Part shown: positions 13,201-19,195 of the stretch, piece by piece
How the letters are laid out: every line of letters starts with the position of its first letter
How positions within the stretch are numbered: position 1 is the first letter of the stretch
Assembly (NCBI GenBank): GCA_037446495.1
Contig: JBBIIL010000055.1
Coordinates: forward strand, 1-19,195
Reading direction: 5' to 3'
DNA: 19,195 nucleotides
Source of the DNA: CAIXZV01 sp037446495
GTDB lineage: Bacteria; Chloroflexota; Limnocylindria; Limnocylindrales; CSP1-4
Made by a program: the position numbers and the translations under genes
The notes under the pieces: generated by a model
What the model was told of the DNA's origin: nothing
What the model saw: only the letters and a program-made list of their open reading frames with translations
The model's database searches: none

Positions 13201-14022
13201 TCAGTGGTCCGGCGAACGCGATGGTGGCGGGGTGTCGCTGCCTGGAGTCGGCGGCGGGCTGCCATCATGGCCGCCGCCGCCATCCTCGGTGGGCCGGGGC
13301 GTGTCGGTCGGCTGGGCCGTGCTCGTGGGCCTGGGCGTGGGACCCGAGCCGTGCCCGGCCGAGGTGCCGGACCCGTCGGACCCGCCGCTCACCGTGCCAT
13401 GCGGCTCGGCCGTCTCGCCAGGCTCTGCGGACCCGCCCGGGTCTGGACTCTCCGAGGCTCCAGGCGGCTCGCTCGGCTCGGGCGAGGGACTGTCGCTCGG
13501 AGCCAGCGAGTCATTCGATGTCGGAGCCGTCGTCTGCTCGGGGGTCGCCGACGGGGGCGCGGTCACACCCGGCGTCGACGGCGTGGGGATGCTGGGCGAC
13601 GGGCTGTTGCCCTCGCCGTTGAACGCACCGAGCGCCCCCGCGGTTCCCGCCGCTGCGGCGCCAACGGCCAGCGTGGCAACCAGGACCACGGCGATCGCCT
13701 GAGCGCGCGCCGCTGCCGGGAAGCCGCGCCCGAACGTGATCCGGACCGCGTCGCGCACCGATGCGCCAAGCGCGAGCAGCGACAAGCGCCTCACCGCCGA
13801 CCCAGCCGCCACCGCCGGCGCCGGGGTGGGCTCTCCGGCAATCGCCTCCATCACGCGGTCGGCGAAGTCTGCACTCGGCTTGACCGTGCCGCGGTCGGCG
13901 ACCGCCTCGAGCTCGCGGGCCGTGCGCGCAACGGACGCCACCTCGTCGGTGGGCAGCTCCATGCCGCCCAGCTCGGAGGAGTTGAAGGGGTTCGGGTTGT
14001 GGCCCGGGTAGCGCGCCCTCAT
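13201..14022 (-). CDS. Single-pass anti-sigma factor with disordered extracellular tail
   Basis: A 273-residue protein. The first 105 or so residues are cytoplasmic and helical (LPTDEVASVARTARELEAVADR, then KPSADFADRVMEAI). One transmembrane helix follows (about 110-132, AIAVVLVATLAVGAAAAGTA). The last 140 residues are a Pro/Ser/Thr/Glu-rich tail ending GGGGHDG through SPDH. I do not see a zinc-binding HxxxCxxC motif. Position decides the role: it overlaps the upstream ECF sigma gene by 4 nt (ATGA), the usual sigma/anti-sigma coupling. The tail could span the envelope and sense surface state. It might also be only a membrane protein of unknown function. Confidence 0.78.
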   Translation of the reverse strand: MRARYPGHNPNPFNSSELGGMELPTDEVASVARTARELEAVADRGTVKPSADFADRVMEAIAGEPTPAPAVAAGSAVRRLSLLALGASVRDAVRITFGRGFPAAARAQAIAVVLVATLAVGAAAAGTAGALGAFNGEGNSPSPSIPTPSTPGVTAPPSATPEQTTAPTSNDSLAPSDSPSPEPSEPPGASESPDPGGSAEPGETAEPHGTVSGGSDGSGTSAGHGSGPTPRPTSTAQPTDTPRPTEDGGGGHDGSPPPTPGSDTPPPSRSPDH

Positions 14023-14750
14023 CCCTGGTCATCCTCGAGCACGTTGCGCAGCCGGGCGAGGCCGCGGTGCAGGTGCGTCTTCACTGTGCCGAGCGGTCGG
14101 TCGGTCGCCTCCGCGATCTCAAGGAGGGAGCGCTCGGCGAAGAATCGGAGCGCCACCACCTCGCGGTAGGGCTCGTCGAGGGCCGCCACGGCCGTTCGCA
14201 CACGCGCGTCCTGCTCGGCGCGGAGCACCGAGTGGGCAGGGTCCACAGCGTCCGACCCGCCGCTGGTGCGGAACCGGTCCTGTCCGGGTCCGTCCGCCTC
14301 CGCTGCGAGCGGATCCAGCCAGGTGACCTGCCTGCGGCGACCCGCGTTGCGGATGGCGAGCCGCACGGCGATCCGCGAGAGCCAGGCCCCGAACGGACCG
14401 TCGGCCCGCCACGTGCCGAGCGCGCGGTACGCGATCACGAAGGCCTCCTGGGCGACGTCCTCGGCCTCGGAGCGGTCGCCGAGGATGCGCGCGCAGGCCG
14501 AGATGACCGAGGCGCTCTCCCGCTCGACGAGTCGGCGGTACGCATCTGGGTCGCCTGCCAGAACGGCCCCGACGATCGTGCGGTCATCGTTCGCTGCTCC
14601 GGGTTCGAGGGCGACGTCCGGGCTTCCGTCCGTGGACCTGTCCTCCGTGCTGCGACTGACACCAACCCGCGCGGGGCCAATCCGAGCCCGCCCCGTGTCC
14701 GACGCCATTGTCGGGGACACGGGGCGATCCCATCGCAGAACCGAGGCCAC
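14019..14750 (-). CDS. ECF sigma factor of RpoE/SigW type
   Basis: An ECF sigma factor, at most 243 residues. Region 2 spans VLAGDPDAYRRLVERESASV, GDRSEAEDVAQEAFVIAYRAL and FGAWLSRIAVRLAIRNAGRRRQ. Region 4 spans LDEPYREVVALRFFAERSLLEIAEATDRPLGTVKTHLHRGLARLRNVL. A poorly conserved N-terminal 50 residues leaves the start open: GTG 14750 or ATG 14708 are both possible and neither has a well-spaced Shine-Dalgarno. It follows the secreted-protein gene by 21 nt and overlaps the anti-sigma gene by 4 nt, so all three are likely one operon. Confidence 0.9.
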   Translation of the reverse strand: MASVLRWDRPVSPTMASDTGRARIGPARVGVSRSTEDRSTDGSPDVALEPGAANDDRTIVGAVLAGDPDAYRRLVERESASVISACARILGDRSEAEDVAQEAFVIAYRALGTWRADGPFGAWLSRIAVRLAIRNAGRRRQVTWLDPLAAEADGPGQDRFRTSGGSDAVDPAHSVLRAEQDARVRTAVAALDEPYREVVALRFFAERSLLEIAEATDRPLGTVKTHLHRGLARLRNVLEDDQG

Positions 14751-14771
14751 GATCTCCGGGACCGGCTTGGC

Positions 14772-15299
14772 CTAGTGGTCGCCACCTCCGTCGTGACCGC
14801 CATCGCCGGCGCTGCCACCGCCCGACTGGCTCCCGGAGTCGCTGCCGGCCTGGCTGCCCGCGTTGCTGGTGCCATCGCCCGAGCCGCCATTGGATGTCGG
14901 CTGGGAGTTGGTCTCGCTCTGGTGGTCCGTCGGCTCAGGGCTGCTGGCGCCCTGGTGGTTCTCCTGCGCGCTGGTGGCGCCGTTGTGGTCGCTGGCCTCG
15001 GGCGTCTCGGACGGCTCGGCCGCCTGGCCCGCCCCCGACGTCTCGGAGGGCTCAGGGCTGTCGGTGTGCTCGGCAGCTCCGATCGGCTGGGCCGCGTCGC
15101 TGGGCTCGGCCGTCTCGCTCGGCTCCGGGCTGGCGGACGGGTCCGCGGACGGCGGCTGCTCCGCCGAGGTGGAGAGCGCATCCGCAGCGTGCCGGCCGCC
15201 AGTCACCAGCGTGCTCGTCGCGAGCGCAGCACCCGCCACCAGGAACAGGGCGACGACCGACGTGCCGACCGATCGGATGATGGTGTGGCTGTTCCGCAT
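14772..15299 (-). CDS. Secreted or membrane-anchored low-complexity protein
   Basis: A 175-residue protein with a basic N-terminus and hydrophobic core (MRNSHTIIRSVGTSVVALFLVAGAALATS) forming a signal peptide or anchor. The rest is low complexity: EPSET/EPSD repeats, then Asn/Gln/Ser/Gly-rich, ending GGHDGGGDH. ATG 15299 has AGGAG 9 nt upstream. I do not recognise a domain. It is first in an operon with an ECF sigma factor and its anti-sigma, whose outer tail has similar composition and the same GGHDG string. This suggests an envelope function tied to that regulator, perhaps its target or signal. Confidence 0.75.
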   Translation of the reverse strand: MRNSHTIIRSVGTSVVALFLVAGAALATSTLVTGGRHAADALSTSAEQPPSADPSASPEPSETAEPSDAAQPIGAAEHTDSPEPSETSGAGQAAEPSETPEASDHNGATSAQENHQGASSPEPTDHQSETNSQPTSNGGSGDGTSNAGSQAGSDSGSQSGGGSAGDGGHDGGGDH

Positions 15300-15448
15300 G
15301 GCCAGTGACTCCTAGGGCGCTGGCGGCCTCCCTCGCTTGCGGGCCGCTCCACCTTGCTCGAGCCATGACGTGGGCGAAAGGTTTCAGGCTGTCGGTCGAA
15401 CCCAGCCCTGAACCATCGTCCGTCCGGCGTCCGCACGCCGCATCTGGT

Positions 15449-15485
15449 GCCGATGGTGCCGAAACGACCATCGGCGGACGTCCGC
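15449..15485. terminator. Double inverted repeat downstream of the M16 operon
   Basis: GCCGATGGT (15449-15457) and ACCATCGGC (15467-15475) form a perfect 9-bp inverted repeat with a 9-nt loop. Directly abutting it is a 12-bp perfect palindrome GCGGACGTCCGC (15474-15485). Both lie 26-60 nt past the stop of the M16 non-zinc subunit and upstream of the secreted-protein operon. They could act as a terminator for the former (no T-run) or as operator sites for the latter. The rest of 15300-15510 shows no gene. Confidence 0.5.
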
Positions 15486-15510
15486 GTCCGGCAGCTCCGG
15501 GGCGGTGCGT

Positions 15511-16902
15511 TCAGCGGGAGCGGCCGGGCGCCTCCGGCTCGTCCACCACCACCTCCACGGGCGCGATGCCCGAGGCCTCGAGCTCGGCGCCGATCTGGTC
15601 GTGGTCGCCGACGAGGACGATCGCACACCGGTCCGGACGGACGTGCTCCCGCGCGACTCGCTGGACATCCTCGATCGTCACCGCCTCGATGGCACCGCGG
15701 TAGCGGATGAGCTCGTCGTCGGGCAGGTCGTAGGTGAACAGCCCCGAGAGCGAGCCCACTACCGGCCCCGGGGTCTCGAAGCGGAGCGGGAAGATCCCCA
15801 CCACGAAGTTCTGGGCCGCCCGGAGCTCCGCCTCGGTCACCGGCTCGTCGCGGATCCGGTCGAGCTCGAGCAGGAACTCCTTGATCGAGGGCACCGTGAC
15901 CTCAGTGTTGACTGCGGCGCGGCCGGCGAAGGGACCGGCCGAGCGCCGGACGTCGAAGCCGGCGTAGGCGCCATAGGTGTAGCCCTTGTGCTCGCGCAGG
16001 TTGGACATGAGGCGCGAGTTGAACAGCCCGCCGAGGATCATGCCCATCACATGGACGGCATGGAAGTCGGGGTGGCGCCGCTGGATCCCCGGGTGCCCGA
16101 TACGGATTTCTGACTGCACCGAGCCCGGTCGGTGGACGACGCGGATGAAGCGGTCGCCGACGGCACTCGTGTCGTCCGTGACGCCGACGCTGGCCTGGCC
16201 GCCCGTCCAGCCGCCGAACAGTCGCTCCGCCGTCGTCACCACAGCGTCCGGATCCACGTCGCCGGCGACGATCAGCGCGGCGCCCGCAGGCCCGAAGGCG
16301 CTGGCATGGACGGACCGCAGCTCGGTGGAGGTCAGGCTCCCGACCGTCTCGAGAGTGCCGCCGGCGGGACGTCGGTACGGCGATGACTCGGCATAGATCG
16401 CGGAGACGAACGCCTCCTCGGCGCGTCGGCGCGGGTCCGCCTTGGCCTGAATGAGGTCGTTGAGGCGCTCGTCGCGGATGCGCTCCACCTCGGACACCGG
16501 GAAGGATGGGCGGCGGACGACCTCGGCCAGGAGCTCGAGCGCGGGTTCGAGGCGCGAGACCGGCACGTCGAGGCCGGCCGCCGTGGCATCCCAGCCCGCC
16601 TCCGCGTGCATCGAGGCACCCAGGCGCTCGAACGCCTCGGTGAGCTCGATCGCATCGCGGACCTCCGTCCCCTCGGTCAGGCCCCGGGCCGCGAGCACCG
16701 TCGCCCCCGCCAGGCCGGCCGGCTCGTCGGCGGCGCCGCTGCGGATGGTCAGCGATGCGGAGACCAGCTCGCGCGAGGCCATCGGCGTGACGATGACGCG
16801 CATCCCGTTGGCCAGCGTGGAGCGGAACGTGTCCGGGAAGTCGTACGGGCGCGGCACGCCCGGGACCGGGCGCTCCGCGATGATGCCGTCGCGCGAGCTC
16901 AT
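15511..16902 (-). CDS. M16B peptidase, non-zinc (R/Y) subunit
   Basis: A 463-residue M16 family protein. In the place of the HxxEH zinc motif it reads GLAGATVLAARG (63-74), so it cannot bind the catalytic zinc. The C-terminal half keeps NLREHKGYTYGAY with Arg303 and Tyr310, the pair that binds substrate in M16B beta chains. The core domains are the duplicated alpha/beta M16 folds. It should form a clam-shell dimer with the product of the overlapping upstream gene (ATGA overlap at 16899-16902). Such dimers degrade peptides. No signal peptide is seen, so action is likely cytoplasmic. Confidence 0.9.
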   Translation of the reverse strand: MSSRDGIIAERPVPGVPRPYDFPDTFRSTLANGMRVIVTPMASRELVSASLTIRSGAADEPAGLAGATVLAARGLTEGTEVRDAIELTEAFERLGASMHAEAGWDATAAGLDVPVSRLEPALELLAEVVRRPSFPVSEVERIRDERLNDLIQAKADPRRRAEEAFVSAIYAESSPYRRPAGGTLETVGSLTSTELRSVHASAFGPAGAALIVAGDVDPDAVVTTAERLFGGWTGGQASVGVTDDTSAVGDRFIRVVHRPGSVQSEIRIGHPGIQRRHPDFHAVHVMGMILGGLFNSRLMSNLREHKGYTYGAYAGFDVRRSAGPFAGRAAVNTEVTVPSIKEFLLELDRIRDEPVTEAELRAAQNFVVGIFPLRFETPGPVVGSLSGLFTYDLPDDELIRYRGAIEAVTIEDVQRVAREHVRPDRCAIVLVGDHDQIGAELEASGIAPVEVVVDEPEAPGRSR

Positions 16903-18242
16903 GCGTCTGCCTCCCCCTCGTCACCGGCCTCGGCCGCGATCTCGGGCCCCTCGCCGCCCTCGGACGCACCGCCGGCCGGCAGGTACGTGAGCACCACCCG
17001 GTTGTCCTCGCGGAACACCTCCGCGGCCACGTCGCGGATCTGCCTCGCTGTGACCGAGAGGTACCGCCCCAGGACGGAGTTGATCATGTCGGGATCGTCA
17101 AACAGGGTGGCGTACATGGAGAGGCGCTCAGCACGCTCCTCCACGCGGGCCAGCGCACCCAGCTCGTCCGCCTCGGTGAGGGCGCGGGCGCGCTCCATCT
17201 CGTCCTCGGTGGGCGGTTCGGCCGCCAGCTTCGCCAGTTCCTCCAGGTACGCCGCCTCGACCACCGCCGGGTCGATGCCGGGCCGCACCGTGGCATAGCC
17301 GAGGATCGCGGACGCCCCGCCAACGGCGGGAACCGTGGCGATCATCACGTCCTGCGCAATCCGCTCCTCGCGGACCAGGCGGCGGTTCAGGCGGGAGCTC
17401 TTCCCGCCCGACAGCAGCTGCGTGGCGAGGTCCACCGCGTCGAGCCGACGGTCGCCGTAGGCGGGGGCGCGAAACGCGAAGTGGACGCGGGCCAGCGGGA
17501 CGCGATCCTCGACCACCTCGCGCGTCTCCGCTCCGATCACCGCGGGCAGCGACATGTCCGGCAGCGGCGGGATGGCGGGGGTAGCCGGGATGGCCCCGAA
17601 GTAGCGGTCCACCCAGGCGCGGACCTGGTCATGCTCGCAGTCCCCCACCACCGAGAGCACCGCGTTGTTGGGCGCGTAGTAGGTCTCGAAGAAGCCGCGC
17701 ACGTCCGCCAGCGAGGCCGCGTCGAGGTCCTCCATCGACCCGATCGTCGGGTGGTGGTAGGGGTGGTCCGCGGGGTACAGGTGCCCGAGCAGCTTGTGGA
17801 CCCACAACCCGTATGGCCGGTTGTCGTAGCTCCACCGCTTCTCGTTCTTGACGACGTCGCGCTGGTTGTCGAGGTTCTCCTGGTTGAGCGCGTCGAGGAG
17901 CGTCCCCATCCGGTCCGCCTCCAGCCAGAGCGCGAGCTCCAGCTGGTGCGAGGGCATCGTCTCGAAGTAGTTGGTCCGGTCCAGCCAGGTGGTCCCGTTG
18001 AGGGTGCCGCCGGCCGCCTGGACGAGCGCCATGTGCTCCGACTTCCCGACATGTGCGCTGCCCTGGAACATCACGTGCTCGAACAGGTGCGCGAAGCCAG
18101 TCTTGCCCGGGACCTCGTGCTTGGAGCCGACGTTGTACCAGATGTTCACGGCCACGGCAGGCGCGAGGTGGTCTTCCGCGACGATCAGGCGCAGGCCGTT
18201 GGGGAGGCGCTCGTCGGTGAACTCGACGACGGGTACGGGCAT
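16899..18242 (-). CDS. M16B peptidase, zinc-binding catalytic subunit
   Basis: A 447-residue M16 peptidase starting VPVVEFTDERLPNGLRLIVAED. The inverted zinc motif is HLFEH (52-56), with the third ligand at Glu134 in DVVKNEKRW. The R/Y pair is incomplete: at VREERIAQDV Arg291 is kept but the Tyr position is Asp298. The activity therefore needs the partner chain, as in split M16B heterodimers. The C-terminus is Gly/Glu-rich. ATG 18242 has GAAGG 11 nt upstream, a weak site. No signal peptide is visible. Confidence 0.93.
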   Translation of the reverse strand: MPVPVVEFTDERLPNGLRLIVAEDHLAPAVAVNIWYNVGSKHEVPGKTGFAHLFEHVMFQGSAHVGKSEHMALVQAAGGTLNGTTWLDRTNYFETMPSHQLELALWLEADRMGTLLDALNQENLDNQRDVVKNEKRWSYDNRPYGLWVHKLLGHLYPADHPYHHPTIGSMEDLDAASLADVRGFFETYYAPNNAVLSVVGDCEHDQVRAWVDRYFGAIPATPAIPPLPDMSLPAVIGAETREVVEDRVPLARVHFAFRAPAYGDRRLDAVDLATQLLSGGKSSRLNRRLVREERIAQDVMIATVPAVGGASAILGYATVRPGIDPAVVEAAYLEELAKLAAEPPTEDEMERARALTEADELGALARVEERAERLSMYATLFDDPDMINSVLGRYLSVTARQIRDVAAEVFREDNRVVLTYLPAGGASEGGEGPEIAAEAGDEGEADA

Positions 18243-18279
18243 CCGGGATCAGACCTTCGGTGACGGGGTGGGTGGGGCG

Positions 18280-18285
18280 ATTGTA
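18280..18285 (-). promoter_or_regulatory. -10 box of the M16 operon
   Basis: TACAAT on the minus strand lies about 38 bp upstream of ATG 18242, which leaves a 30-nt leader. I see no good -35 at 16-18 bp. Confidence 0.45.
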
Positions 18286-18356
18286 GGGTTTCCCGCCCGG
18301 GGGGCCGGTCGAGACTCCGTCACGGTGCAGACGCGGCCGAGTTGGGCCCCGACACG

Positions 18357-18791
18357 TCAGATCGGCAGCAGCATCGCGATCACGGTGATCACGAGCCCGA
18401 TGACGAACGAGTCGCGGATCATCCGGCCGAGGGCAGCGATGTCAGCGCGGTGCGCCGCCTCCTCCTGGACCTGCTGGATCGTCCCGTACGTCGTGCCGAA
18501 GTTCGAGATGCGCCGCATGGCGTACGCACCGCAGAAGCGCCGTCGGGCCTGGAGCACCGAAAACGCGCCACCCCAGGCTGGCAGCAGCACCACCACGCGG
18601 GCGATGACCGGCGCATGGGCCGCGATGAGCACCACCAGCAGCACCGCCGCCACCGCGAGGCCCAGGAACCCGCCGATCCAACGTCGCCGGATTTCCCAGG
18701 GCCCAATGTTGCAGACCCCGGGGATGTAGCCGTCCTCGATTGGCTGGATTCGGTAGCCGGGAGAAGTGGGCGCCGGCAGGGGTGAGGTCAT
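18357..18791 (-). CDS. Small conserved membrane protein of unknown function
   Basis: A 144-residue protein with a PIEDGYIPGVCNIGPWEIRRRW motif near the N-terminus; I recall the GVCNIGPxEIxRRR string from uncharacterised small membrane proteins of high-GC bacteria. Two hydrophobic helices follow (FLGLAVAAVLLVVLIAA and PVIARVVVLLPAWGGAF), then LQARRRFCGAYAM, a soluble stretch and a last helix FVIGLVITVIAMLLPI. Cys residues in VCN and FCG flank the first membrane pair. ATG 18791 is preferred over a TTG at 18872, because the extra 27 residues look non-conserved and cover a likely regulatory repeat. No function can be given. Confidence 0.7.
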   Translation of the reverse strand: MTSPLPAPTSPGYRIQPIEDGYIPGVCNIGPWEIRRRWIGGFLGLAVAAVLLVVLIAAHAPVIARVVVLLPAWGGAFSVLQARRRFCGAYAMRRISNFGTTYGTIQQVQEEAAHRADIAALGRMIRDSFVIGLVITVIAMLLPI

Positions 18792-18861
18792 CGGGTCTGC
18801 GAGCTCGTGCGCGATTGCCTCGGCATTTGATCTCCATTCGATTCGCGGGTGCCATTCACCA

Positions 18862-18888
18862 TATTCGCTCAAGTTGCGTATTCGCTCA
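18862..18888. promoter_or_regulatory. Spaced direct repeat upstream of the membrane protein gene
   Basis: TATTCGCTCA occurs at 18862-18871 and again at 18879-18888, a 17-bp spacing, in a patch that is AT-richer than its surroundings. It lies about 70-100 bp upstream of ATG 18791. Such paired sites suit a dimeric regulator or repeated promoter elements. Confidence 0.45.
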
Positions 18889-18910
18889 TGCTGCTCAGAC
18901 GGATGCTCCT

Positions 18911-18940
18911 GCCGGACCGGGCCGGACCGGGCCGGACCGG
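18911..18940. repeat. 10-bp tandem repeat, three copies
   Basis: GCCGGACCGG is repeated three times without interruption. It marks the inner edge of the repeat-rich right end. From here to 19103 I see only degenerate hairpin motifs (for example GGGGCC/GGCCCC near 18952-18972) and no gene. Confidence 0.8.
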
Positions 18941-19103
18941 GGCTCCCTCCAGGGGCCGCTCTCCGTGGCCCCGATGCCGAACCGCCCCTCCGGGGCGCCC
19001 CGCCAATGCCCGCCCACCACTCTCGGCACCCGCCTCGCGGGCGAGCCGCGCGGTAGCGTCGCGGCCGGGCTCCGTCACGCAGGAGAGACGGCCAGGCGGG
19101 CCA

Positions 19104-19195
19104 GGACGGCCGCTCTCAGGCACCGGCACGGGCGGTGCTCGGACGGCCGCTCTCAGGCACCGGCACGGGCGGTGCTCGGACGGCCGCTCTCAGGC
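19104..19195. repeat. 37-bp hairpin tandem repeat at right window end
   Basis: Copies start at 19104, 19141 and 19178 (the last cut by the window end), giving about 2.5 units of 37 bp with no differences visible. Each begins GGACGGCCGCTCTCAGG and holds the inverted repeat GCACCG, 7 nt, CGGTGC. A degenerate copy of the same unit opens the window at 1-36. There are no unique spacers, so it is not a CRISPR array. Confidence 0.85.

Noticed and set aside
18792..18872. Longer membrane protein starting at TTG 18872
   Set aside because: The extra residues look unlike the rest, no Shine-Dalgarno precedes it, and the start falls beside the direct repeat that is better read as regulatory.
19104..19195. 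CRISPR array
   Set aside because: The 37-bp units are contiguous with no unique spacers and no cas genes are present.

Overview
This is a very GC-rich (my impression is around 70% or more), gene-dense bacterial window. Several things point to a high-GC, probably aerobic, soil-type bacterium: leaderless start codons set 6-7 nt after TANNNT boxes, secreted tails rich in Pro, Ser, Thr and Glu, two ECF sigma factors, and a form II CO dehydrogenase-type hydroxylase. Chloroflexota (for example Limnocylindria-like lineages) is my best guess, with Actinomycetota second. There is no rRNA or marker gene here to settle it, and I saw no tRNA, CRISPR array, insertion sequence or integrase.

Layout. Positions 1-350 and 18900-19195 hold short GC-rich tandem and hairpin repeats of one family. 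The left repeats cut into a broken PHP-domain phosphoesterase gene. Next (minus strand) is a MoxR/CoxD-type AAA+ ATPase. A plus-strand two-gene module (1922-3003) follows, with an excellent promoter: an excisionase-type HTH protein overlapping a DUF6036-like nucleotidyltransferase, the form of a toxin-antitoxin or defence cassette. The minus-strand molybdenum hydroxylase operon covers 3167-8053, transcribed coxS, coxL, coxM, then a molybdopterin-binding protein. The large subunit carries AYRGAGR, the form II signature, so the true substrate may not be CO. The cassette therefore sits between the hydroxylase operon and the ATPase that probably matures it.

The middle of the window holds a MetE/UROD-fold protein that seems to lack the zinc ligands. 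Divergent from it are an ECF sigma factor and a tiny soluble anti-sigma protein. A TPR-rhomboid protease converges on these. After it come a SRAP/YedK abasic-site protein and a PfkB-fold protein whose catalytic Asp appears lost.

The right part (minus strand) has a three-gene operon: a secreted low-complexity protein, an ECF sigma factor, and a one-TM anti-sigma factor with a disordered outer tail. Upstream is a two-gene M16B peptidase operon that splits the catalytic duties: HxxEH in one chain, the R/Y pair in the other. A small conserved membrane protein follows, with a spaced direct repeat just upstream.

The most notable points are the HTH/nucleotidyltransferase cassette inside the hydroxylase locus, with a 15-bp repeat shared by its promoter and first codons; the recurrent leaderless promoters; the hairpin-repeat family at both window ends; and three enzyme-fold proteins that have lost active-site residues or reading frame.
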